A DNA stretch of 7,149 bases from Caldifarciminota bacterium. Lineage in GTDB: Bacteria > Hydrothermota > Hydrothermia > B15-G9 > WFZT01. This document shows, piece after piece, positions 1 to 6,300 of the stretch; the stretch's first letter is position 1, and every line of letters starts with the position of its first letter. A program made the position numbers and the translations under genes. Location of the stretch: NCBI GenBank assembly GCA_026991055.1, contig JALXCE010000106.1:1-7149 (forward strand), given 5' to 3'. Under the pieces are notes generated by a model, which was given only the letters and a program-made list of their open reading frames with translations, was not told the DNA's origin and made no database searches.

Positions 1-1452
1 TTTTAAGACCGGAAGAATTAGCTCCTCAAGTGTGATTCCCCCATGAAAAATGCCCCCCTCGTAAATCTTTTTGTAAACATTTGGGTCAGATGGATAGACT
101 AAAAAGTAATATTCATAGGTTATAGCAAGCCTTGACTTTGATTTTATAACCGGTAATTTCCATTCTTTGAGATTGTAGACCATGAAGGCTCCCTTGTCTT
201 TTACCCTTGCGGAATCCCCAAATTTAAACCTCAGGCCAGGAGTGAGATCCTCACCTCCGATGATAATCACAGGATGTTTGACCTCCACCCAACCATGGTC
301 TGTTGTGGCAAATATAGTGTATCCCATGTCAATTGATTTCTTGAAAAATTCATAGAGCTTTGCGTCCTGGAGGATAAAGTTACACCATCTGATAAATGAT
401 GCTTCGTCTCCAGCTATGTCTTTTAGAGCTTCAACCTCCTGTCTGAGGTGGGAGATTAGATCGAGGAAGTTGATGACAAAGACTTCAAACTGAGCTCCCT
501 TGATGGAGAGTGACTTCAGGTGGGTCTGGGAATTGATCTTCTGGAAGTTAAATTCCACATCTTTGAGTCCATAGTAAATCAGGTTTTCTCTTAATAATTC
601 CATCTCGTGCCTGTTGTCAGCAAGCCAATCCGGGTGGGCGTGGTAGATATCAATGGGTGTCTTACCTGCAAAAAGGGCATTTCTTGCATAAACTGTGGCA
701 GTTGGAAGAATTCCCATGTACGGTTTGATAGAAACTTTAATACTTCCGGGAAGGGTTTTAACCATTCCGATAAACTGGTCAAAGCGGAAACTGTCGAAGA
801 CAAAAAACATAACCTTTTCGCCACTTTTAAGGAGGGGAATGATCTCTTTTTCAACAAGATTGTAACTTCTCAGGTGGTCCTCATTAAAAAGGTTCTTGTA
901 GTTTTCAAAAACCCATTTGGCGAAGGCGTTGTTCTGCGAAGAAATTTCTTCTATCAACGTCTCATCGTCTGGTGTCTCTGCCTTCCATGTGAGTAAGGCC
1001 TGGCCTTTTTTCAGCCAGCCCTCAAAATTTTCAGGTAGCTCGAGAATTTCAGAGTATCTCTCGGACAGCTTTTTGCCCTTGAGCTTTTCTTTCAACTTGT
1101 CAGCCTCAAGGCGTTTAACCAGGGCAAGGATCTGCGTTGGTTTAACGGGTTTGATGATATAGTCAAAAATGTCTTCTGCAATAGTTTCTTCAATGACATC
1201 CTTATCAGAGATCATGGAAACCAGTGCAACGGGAATGTTGGGAGAAATTCTCTTTATTTTTTTAAGGGTTTGAAGTCCATTCAGTCCGGGCATTCGATAA
1301 TCCAGGAGAATAAGGTCAAAGGTCTCTTTTCTCAATGTGCGAAGTGCCTCTTCAGGACGATCAATGGTTTTTACCTCGATACCTTCGCGCTCGAGGAATT
1401 TCAGGTGGGGCTTAAATCCCTCAATTTCATCGTCAATCCAGAGGATTTTCAT
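1..1452 (-). CDS. porX: PorX-like response regulator with PglZ domain (3' end missing)
   Basis: This reading frame is open for 484 codons from ATG at 1452 to the window edge, with no stop, so the C-terminus is missing. Residues 1-115 form a CheY-like receiver domain: acidic pair D7/D8, probable phospho-acceptor D51 in LLDYRMPG, S79 and conserved K101 in IIKPVKP. A helical linker (about 116-205) leads to a PglZ domain of the alkaline phosphatase superfamily. Visible candidate metal-binding or catalytic motifs are DSFRFDQ (D220, D225), LPTATVYARN (T251/T253), NFLD (D331), TTDHG (D385, H386) and FHGG (H470). This receiver plus PglZ arrangement, with no DNA-binding domain, is that of PorX, a cytoplasmic T9SS regulator that works with PorY and SigP in Porphyromonas. 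PorX proteins are a little over 500 residues, so probably only a few tens are missing. The ATG directly follows the upstream gene's TAA and has no good Shine-Dalgarno, which suggests translational coupling. The family call is strong; the regulatory target is inferred. Confidence 0.88.
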   Translation of the reverse strand, partial: MKILWIDDEIEGFKPHLKFLEREGIEVKTIDRPEEALRTLRKETFDLILLDYRMPGLNGLQTLKKIKRISPNIPVALVSMISDKDVIEETIAEDIFDYIIKPVKPTQILALVKRLEADKLKEKLKGKKLSERYSEILELPENFEGWLKKGQALLTWKAETPDDETLIEEISSQNNAFAKWVFENYKNLFNEDHLRSYNLVEKEIIPLLKSGEKVMFFVFDSFRFDQFIGMVKTLPGSIKVSIKPYMGILPTATVYARNALFAGKTPIDIYHAHPDWLADNRHEMELLRENLIYYGLKDVEFNFQKINSQTHLKSLSIKGAQFEVFVINFLDLISHLRQEVEALKDIAGDEASFIRWCNFILQDAKLYEFFKKSIDMGYTIFATTDHGWVEVKHPVIIIGGEDLTPGLRFKFGDSARVKDKGAFMVYNLKEWKLPVIKSKSRLAITYEYYFLVYPSDPNVYKKIYEGGIFHGGITLEELILPVLK

Positions 1453-2058
1453 TTACAGGAACTTACCCCCGGAGGCTCCAAACAGTGCTTTGATTTTACC
1501 CCATGAGCTCGAATCGAGCCCTGACATTACCGGATTGGGATTGCCTGGTGTAGCGTGAGATGGAACGCGCCAGTCTGTGGAGGCGTTACGATCACGTCCA
1601 TTGGGGATTCTCGCAAGTATATCGGAGTTGAGCTGGATTCCTGGATACCAGAGTGAAACCGTGTAATTGGGCCAGGATGGATCAGGTGTACCCCAGTTGA
1701 TCTGGTCAACTACATTGCCATCCGAGTCAATAAGCTGCAGCATGTCTGCGCTCCTTCTAAGGCCTGAGCCAATGGTGTGGTCAGCTGGCTCATATTTTGG
1801 GCAGGAGACGTCCGGGTAAACAGCATAAAAATCGGAGAGATAAGAAACAATTAAAAAATATGAATGGGGCCTGATAATCCCGCTAAGCTCATCCTCCCCT
1901 GAACTATTCCTAATTTTCCACCCATTTAAATTGATGGATTGGGAAGTGGTGTTGTAAAGCTCCACCCATTTTAAGTTGCCGAGAGATACCTCATTTATTA
2001 CGATACTCCCGGCATGAAGGAATCCTACTATAAGTATTCCAAGAATCACCCTTTTCAT
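1453..2058 (-). CDS. Secreted lamin-tail-domain (LTD) protein
   Basis: This 201-residue protein has an N-terminal signal peptide (MKR, then a hydrophobic run at 4-14, likely cleaved near H15-A16-G17). Residues 19-172 match the lamin-tail (LTD) beta-sandwich: INEV at 21-24, WVELYN at 31-36, a GW turn at 46-47, GEDELSG at 54-60, DSDGNVVDQINWG at 111-123, NASTDW at 158-163 and TPGNPNP at 170-176. In bacteria this domain is usually found in secreted or surface proteins, often beside nucleases or adhesins, but here it stands alone. No T9SS sorting domain follows; the protein ends in a short tail of about 25 residues (SSWGKIKALF and on). An in-frame TAG four codons before the ATG rules out a longer start. 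No Shine-Dalgarno is visible, and the promoter lies immediately upstream. It probably forms an operon with porX, whose ATG abuts this stop codon. Function is unknown; a structural or binding role at the cell surface is a guess. Confidence 0.85.
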   Translation of the reverse strand: MKRVILGILIVGFLHAGSIVINEVSLGNLKWVELYNTTSQSINLNGWKIRNSSGEDELSGIIRPHSYFLIVSYLSDFYAVYPDVSCPKYEPADHTIGSGLRRSADMLQLIDSDGNVVDQINWGTPDPSWPNYTVSLWYPGIQLNSDILARIPNGRDRNASTDWRVPSHATPGNPNPVMSGLDSSSWGKIKALFGASGGKFL

Positions 2059-2067
2059 ACGTGTAAT

Positions 2068-2096
2068 AAACTAAACCCAACCCTTTTCTGTGTCAA
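2068..2096 (-). promoter_or_regulatory. Sigma70-like promoter of the LTD-porX unit
   Basis: On the minus strand a perfect -35 TTGACA (2096-2091) is followed, after 17 bases, by TAGTTT (2073-2068), a partial match to TATAAT. Transcription would start near 2061, only a few bases before the ATG at 2058, so the mRNA may be leaderless. The -35 hexamer touches the end of the direct repeat that starts at 2096. Spacing and the -35 are strong; the -10 is only fair. Confidence 0.5.
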
Positions 2097-2121
2097 GAGT
2101 TGGGGAGTGTGTTCGAAAATT
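2096..2121 (+). repeat. 26-bp direct repeat, copy 1
   Basis: The segment reads AGAGTTGGGGAG, then TG, then TGTTCGAAAATT. It recurs at 2229-2254 with a single mismatch (T2108 versus G2241). Its first base overlaps the -35 box of the LTD-porX promoter on the other strand. Confidence 0.85.
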
Positions 2122-2223
2122 CCCCTTCCTATCCTCCCCCCACGCACAAAGTGCGTGGGGGGAGGAAATAGGTGGGGGGCAAATTTTTCTTCAAAAATCA
2201 AAGGTTTTGAAATTTTTCGAACA
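2110..2223. repeat. Inverted-repeat-bounded element with central hairpin
   Basis: A 10-bp perfect terminal inverted repeat (TGTTCGAAAA at 2110-2119 and TTTTCGAACA at 2214-2223) bounds a 114-bp unit that contains the large central hairpin at 2132-2166 and a smaller inverted repeat (TTCAAAA at 2190-2196, TTTTGAA at 2205-2211). It has no coding capacity. It resembles a very small non-autonomous mobile element or a REP/BIME-type mosaic, but I see no target-site duplication that would prove insertion. Confidence 0.5.
2132..2166. repeat. Perfect 16-bp hairpin with AAA loop (element A)
   Basis: Arms 2132-2147 and 2151-2166 are exact reverse complements (TCCTCCCCCCACGCAC and its complement) around the triloop AAA at 2148-2150. 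Pairing continues outward with a small bulge (CCTAT against ATAGG, then CCCC against GGGG), giving an extended structure from about 2122 to 2179. The stem is very GC-rich and would be extremely stable in single-stranded DNA or RNA. Confidence 0.85.
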
Positions 2224-2228
2224 GGTTC

Positions 2229-2254
2229 AGAGTTGGGGAGGGTGTTCGAAAATT
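2229..2254 (+). repeat. 26-bp direct repeat, copy 2
   Basis: This segment is 25/26 identical to 2096-2121, with starts 133 bp apart. Its TGTTCGAA (2243-2250) also forms an inverted repeat with TTCGAACA at 2216-2223, so the TGTTCGAA word occurs three times in alternating orientation (2110, 2216, 2243). Confidence 0.85.
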
Positions 2255-2304
2255 TATTCTGCTGAGGAATAAGCGGGTGTCGGAGTTTCCCTTCGCCCAC
2301 TTGC

Positions 2305-2335
2305 TTTTCAAGTAGAGGGACTCTTCGCTTGAAAA
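2305..2335. repeat. AT-rich hairpin
   Basis: TTTTCAAG (2305-2312) pairs with CTTGAAAA (2328-2335), and AGAG (2314-2317) pairs with CTCT (2321-2324) around a GGA loop, with a small internal loop between the two stems. It differs in composition from the C/G-rich family around it. It could act as an extra structured unit or as part of element B just downstream. Confidence 0.45.
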
Positions 2336-2347
2336 TTTTACAAATTC

Positions 2348-2402
2348 AGATGTAACCCCTCACCTAACCTCTCCCCGTGACGAATTTATGCGGGGAGAGG
2401 AA
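2348..2402 (+). repeat. GATGTAA-type hairpin element (element B)
   Basis: A leader (AGATGTAACCCCTCACCTAA) precedes a stem whose arms are 2368-2379 and 2389-2400 (CCTCTCCCCGTG against TGCGGGGAGAGG, with two G-U type pairs in plus-strand RNA) around loop ACGAATTTA. It matches element F at 3051-3105 at 50 of 55 positions. It is an intergenic repeat family member with no coding capacity. Confidence 0.85.
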
Positions 2403-2482
2403 GAATCTTTTGAGGTGGGTCACCAAACGTAAATCCAAACAAATATGCTTAGGCATTTAATCTTTACTTTGCAAAAAACTTT

Positions 2483-2534
2483 GATGTAACTCCACATTTA
2501 GCCTCTCCCTGCAAGGAATTTCCGCGGGGTGAGG
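2483..2534 (+). repeat. Diverged GATGTAA-type hairpin element (element C)
   Basis: The leader GATGTAACTCCACATTTAG and CCTCTCCCT match element B at 22 of 28 positions. The arms at 2502-2512 and 2524-2534 pair with two mismatches or wobbles around a loop that contains GGAATTTCC, itself a small inverted repeat. Flanking CTCCACA (2490-2496 region) and TGTGGGG (2546-2552 region) may extend the pairing. It is a degenerate copy of the same family. Confidence 0.65.
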
Positions 2535-2681
2535 TAGTTTTTGGGTGTGGGGTCTATTTATTGGTTGAACCTACATTCTGATTCTGTTGGTTAAAAGTCA
2601 CATATTCATCCCTGCAAGCACAAATTATGTACTCAGAACACCAGAAACTTTTCCCTGAGCGAAGATTGTGGCCAAAAATAG

Positions 2682-2755
2682 CAGAAAATTCGCCCTCCCC
2701 CGCAAGCTTCGCTTGCGGGGGAGGGCGAGGGACTGACGTCACCCACGAATTTCTG
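2682..2755. repeat. Perfect 17-bp hairpin with outer inverted repeat (element D)
   Basis: Arms 2691-2707 and 2711-2727 are exact reverse complements (CGCCCTCCCCCGCAAGC and its complement) with triloop TTC at 2708-2710. On the minus strand the tip reads GCGAAGC. A second, outer inverted repeat (CAGAAAATTCG at 2682-2692, CGAATTTCTG at 2746-2755, one base longer on the left) bounds a unit of about 74 bp. The nested structure resembles a tiny MITE or REP-type element. Confidence 0.8.
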
Positions 2756-2823
2756 AAAAATAACACCTTATCCCTTACCACGACTTCAAAAAGGTGTACT
2801 ACGCTCAATATTTGAACACTCTC

Positions 2824-2838
2824 TTTATACGGTATAAA
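2824..2838. repeat. 15-bp AT-rich palindrome
   Basis: TTTATAC, a central G, and GTATAAA form a perfect 7+1+7 inverted repeat. Such a site could bind a dimeric regulator, but no promoter or gene is adjacent, so this is only a candidate operator. Confidence 0.3.
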
Positions 2839-2904
2839 CGAATATATCCTTCCGGTAAAATTGTTGATTTAGTGCGAAAAATTGGATTTCTCGCCCAGAT
2901 TGCG

Positions 2905-2920
2905 TTGTATAAATATACAA
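2905..2920. repeat. 16-bp AT-rich palindrome
   Basis: TTGTATA, a central AA, and TATACAA form a perfect 7+2+7 inverted repeat 81 bp from the palindrome at 2824-2838. Both contain GTATA/TATAC words but in different arrangement. No gene starts nearby. Confidence 0.3.
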
Positions 2921-2989
2921 GAAAAGCAAAAACATGGGTGATGTCAGGGGCGAGGGAGGGGGTATACCTCTTAAAATTTAAAAAATCAA

Positions 2990-3031
2990 GATGTAAACCC
3001 TATCACTCTCCCGCGAAGCGGGAAAGGGAGA
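2990..3031 (+). repeat. Short GATGTAA-type hairpin element (element E)
   Basis: The leader GATGTAAACCCTATCAC is followed by a compact stem, TCCCGC (3009-3014) against GCGGGA (3018-3023), with triloop GAA, so the plus strand carries GCGAAGC at its tip. The stem can extend past an AA bulge (CTC against GGG/GAG). It lacks the GAATTT loop of elements B and F, so it is a shortened variant of the family. Confidence 0.65.
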
Positions 3032-3050
3032 ATAATTGACCAAAATTACA

Positions 3051-3105
3051 AGATGTAGCCCCTCACCTAACCTATCCCCGCGATGAATTTACGCGGGGAG
3101 AGGAA
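3051..3105 (+). repeat. GATGTAA-type hairpin element (element F)
   Basis: This copy is 50/55 identical to element B, 703 bp away and in the same orientation. Arms 3071-3082 and 3092-3103 (CCTATCCCCGCG against CGCGGGGAGAGG) pair with one mismatch (A3074/G3100) around loop ATGAATTTA. Two of the five differences from B turn wobble pairs into Watson-Crick pairs. Confidence 0.85.
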
Positions 3106-3213
3106 ATTTTGCTTTGGATATTAGAATAATTATCAACCATATCTTGCAAATTCCTTAGCAGATTAAAATTCTCCCCCTTCTATTCGAAGATTAAACCCTC
3201 GTTCAATGTATCG

Positions 3214-3238
3214 ATTTAAGTAAAATTAACTCTTAAAT
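3214..3238. repeat. Short inverted repeat upstream of carboxypeptidase promoter
   Basis: ATTTAAG (3214-3220) and CTTAAAT (3232-3238) are perfect reverse complements with an 11-base spacer, about 30 bp upstream of the -35 box. It is AT-rich and could be chance; at most a weak candidate regulator site or upstream promoter element. Confidence 0.25.
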
Positions 3239-3268
3239 TTCCCTTCAAATCGGGTCTTTTAGACTACC

Positions 3269-3297
3269 TTGAAAGTGGTAACCACTGGCATTAAAGT
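3269..3297 (+). promoter_or_regulatory. Sigma70-like promoter of the carboxypeptidase-C25 unit, with spacer palindrome
   Basis: TTGAAA (3269-3274), a 17-base spacer and TAAAGT (3292-3297) fit a sigma70-type promoter, predicting a start near 3304 and a leader of about 23 bases. The spacer contains a perfect 13-bp palindrome, AGTGGT-A-ACCACT (3274-3286), placed where a bound repressor would block RNA polymerase. The promoter is inferred from spacing and position; the operator role is a hypothesis. Confidence 0.5.
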
Positions 3298-3313
3298 AAA
3301 ACGTCTATCTTTG

Positions 3314-3321
3314 AAAGGAGG
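3314..3321 (+). promoter_or_regulatory. Strong Shine-Dalgarno of the carboxypeptidase gene
   Basis: AAAGGAGG ends 5 bases before the ATG at 3327. It is a near-perfect match to the 16S anti-Shine-Dalgarno and fixes the start, in contrast to the LTD gene, which has none. Confidence 0.85.
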
Positions 3322-3326
3322 AAGAA

Positions 3327-6300
3327 ATGAAAAAAGTCCTTGTGCTATCTATACTTATGGCAAGTTTCCTCTTCGGCGAGAAGCTTGTCCTTGTCCCCAA
3401 CTTCAACAAAAGAGATATCCCAAAGATTAGCAAGAAGTATGACATCGTGAATCTTACCCCCGGCAATCAGCTAAAGGTGATGATTTACGATGATGGATCA
3501 CTGCTCAAAAAACTTGGGTACAGTTTTAATGTTTTAATTGACTATGATACGGTAACAGTAAAAGTTCCACCCGGTTTCCATACATTCAACCAGATTGTTT
3601 CTATTTTTGATTCTCTTGCCCAGACTTACCCGAATATATGTCTTCTTGATACAATTGGTTTCAGCTCACAGGGTAGACCTATTCTTGCAATGAAAATTTC
3701 CGACAACCCTGACATGGAAGAGTTTGAGCCGGAGGTGAGACTTGTTGGAGTACATCACGGAAATGAGCAAATTTCTGGTGAAGTGCTGGTAGCTTATGCT
3801 CCATATCTTCTGGAAAACTATGGTACAGACCCATTTGTAACCGATATGGTTAACAACAGGGAAATCTGGATTATCCCTGTTTTTAATCCCGATGGTTATG
3901 TGAATGATACCAGGCGTAATGGCAATGGTGTGGACCTTAATAGAGATTATGGATATATGTGGGATGGCTCTGGCGGAAGTTCAGAGCCCTATTCACAGCC
4001 CGAGACTCAGGCAATGTACGAATTCTCCCAGCTCCACAATTTTGTCCTATCTCTCACTTTCCACAGTGGTGCATTTTATGTGAACTATCCCTGGAACTAT
4101 ACTCCGGTTAGATGTGAGGACAATCCGTTTATTTACGATGTTTCTGTCAGGTACGGTGACTCAACAGGGTATCCTGTGACTGAAGGCTATGATTGGTATC
4201 AGACAAGAGGAGACCTCAATGATTACTCCTATGGGATAGATTCAGATATTGACATAACCATCGAGGTCTGGGGTACAGGGGGCTACAATCCTCCTGCAAG
4301 TCTTATTGATTCTGTCGCAGAGCTCAATAGAAGGGCAATCAATATGATACTTGTTAAAGCCGGGCAGGGAGTCGGGGGATTTGTAATTGATTCTGTCACA
4401 GGTGACACCATAAAAGAAGCAAGAATCTATGTGGAAGGCATTCGCTGGCCTGTTTATACAGACAGAGTTACAGGAGATTACATAAAGCTTTTGATGCCCG
4501 GCACGTACACTCTTCGTGTTGAGGCCAACGGATATGTTACAAAAACAATCCCCAATGTGCAGGTGTTTGAGGATTCACTCACCCATCTGAATGTTTATCT
4601 TACGCCTGGAGGAGGAAGGTACGCATTCAAGCCTGTTGAGGTTTATGTGAATGCCAGCAATTACTCAAGGATAACAGTTGATACTTTTTTAGTCGGAAAC
4701 ATGCTTGGAGAGCACGATGGAAGATTTTTCTATCTTGGCATAGGTGGGCATGTGGTTCTTGACCTTGGGCAAAACGGCATTGCCAACGGATATGTTAAGA
4801 TTTATGAAGGAGATGATGGTGTCCCGAATGAGGGATATACTGTTTACGGTTCCAATAACTGGAAAGGCCCCTGGAATATTATTGGAAATGGTCATGGTAC
4901 GGAGTCATTTAACTTTGCAGGTTCTTACAGGTACATAAAGATTGTGGATGATGGTGATGGCAGTACATCTGACCCCAATCCAGGTTTTGATCTGGACGCA
5001 GTGGAAACGGAAAGGCCCTCGGGACCGTATATAGCAATAGTTAATTACGGTTTTGATGATACCCAGACAGGGAATGGCAATGGTAGACCTGACCCGGGAG
5101 AGACTTTGAATTTGATTTTCAGATTTTCCAATGTTGGACTTGACACAGCAAGAAATGCTCATTGTGTGTTTGTCCCGGGAGATTCATTTGTAACTACACA
5201 GCCAGAAACCCTTGTGCTCGGCAATATACTTCCGGGAGACACCATCACAGACACTGTATCTCTTGTAGTTTCCCAGAGTTGCCCTCGAGGCCACGATGAA
5301 TCCCTTGTTATGCACTTTATGGGGGATAATCTTGATCAGTCACTTGGAATTAATTTCGGTGTAGGTGCACTTACTGCCAATGATCCCACAGGACCTGATA
5401 ACTACGGATACTATGCGGTGGAAAATATTGATACTCTTACCCCTGCCCACATGCCTTATGCCTGGATTGACATTACATCTACAGGAACACCGATGAATCT
5501 TGGCGATGATGATATTGCAACTGTTAATCTCCCGTTCAACTTCACTTACTACGGCCATACTTATTCACAGATCTCAATCTGCTCCAACGGATTTATTGCC
5601 ATGGGTACCAGCAGCAGCTCCCCATATTCCAACCATTCTCTTCCCAACTCAGATGGGATTGTAATGGTTGCTCCTTTCTGGGATGACCTGAATCCCTCAT
5701 CCAGTGGCCGGGTTTACTATCATACTGATGGACACAAGTTTATTGTAGAATGGTACAATGTCCCCTTCTACGGTAGTTCCAACACAAACACCTTTGAGGT
5801 TATTTTCTTTGATCCTGCATATTATCCAACCTCGACAGGAGATGGCCTTATCCTCTTCCAGTATCAGAATCTTGGCTCCACGTCATCTGTAACAATCGGC
5901 ATTGAAAGCCCATCGGAAAACGATGCTCTACAGTACTGGTATAATGGCAATGGCCCTGTCACTGTGGCAGGACCGGCGAGCCAGAGAGATGTTTTATTCA
6001 CAACCGACCTTGAGACGGGAGTTGATGAGAATCATGATTCACATGGATTACTCAGATTCGCTGTAACACCCAACACGATTGTGAGAAACGCGGTCATCAC
6101 CTTTGCCCTACCATCAAGGGCAAAAGTTGATCTCAGGATTTACGACGTTTCTGGTAAACTTGTAAAGATTCTGAAATCAGGCGTATTTAATCCAGGTAAG
6201 TACACTGTTCAATGGAATACCAGAGGGTTTAATAATACCCCTGTCCCATCGGGTATTTACTTTGTAAGACTCAGGGTAAATGATAAGAGGATTGTCAAAA

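Larger units (their letters stand above)
2059..3326. other. Long divergent intergenic region rich in hairpin repeats
   Basis: No convincing gene lies here on either strand. Open frames of up to 84 codons exist, but they run through the palindromes and lack ribosome binding sites and recognisable domains. The region holds at least six C-rich/G-rich hairpin elements (listed separately), a composite unit with direct repeats, short AT-rich palindromes, and the two divergent promoters at its ends. Between the elements, 2403-2481, 2541-2681 and 3106-3213 are AT-rich sequence in which I see no further structure. Because the flanking genes diverge, the hairpins are not placed as terminators of either gene. 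Confidence 0.85.

Noticed and set aside
607..1162. Open frames of 81-129 codons on the plus strand opposite porX
   Set aside because: They are shadows of porX, whose frame encodes receiver and PglZ motifs throughout.
2132..2166. Rho-independent terminator
   Set aside because: The stem is strong but is followed by mixed sequence and not an immediate T-run on either strand, and both flanking genes are transcribed away from it.
2014..2300. Overlapping frames on both strands around the TGTTCGAA element
   Set aside because: They translate the palindrome and direct repeats and overlap the start of the LTD gene and its promoter; protein-like features are absent.
2554..2808. 84-codon minus-strand frame and a 62-codon plus-strand frame at 2627-2815
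   Set aside because: Both cross the perfect hairpin D on opposite strands, which by itself keeps frames open; no ribosome binding site or domain supports either.
2945..2962. G-quadruplex in the G-rich run
   Set aside because: It has only three separated runs of three or more G, one short of a canonical four-run motif.
2794..3039. 81-codon plus-strand frame (lysine- and arginine-rich)
   Set aside because: It runs through hairpin element E, has no Shine-Dalgarno and no recognisable domain; its end is encoded by repeat sequence.
2348..3105. CRISPR-like array of repeats
   Set aside because: Copies are irregularly spaced (about 134, 507 and 61 bp between leaders), diverged, each self-complementary, with no uniform spacers or cas genes.
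2100..3105. Uniform C-arm-first polarity of all hairpins as evidence of common orientation
   Set aside because: A perfect palindrome reads C-arm-first on both strands, so only the GATGTAA leader gives real orientation, and that applies to four elements.
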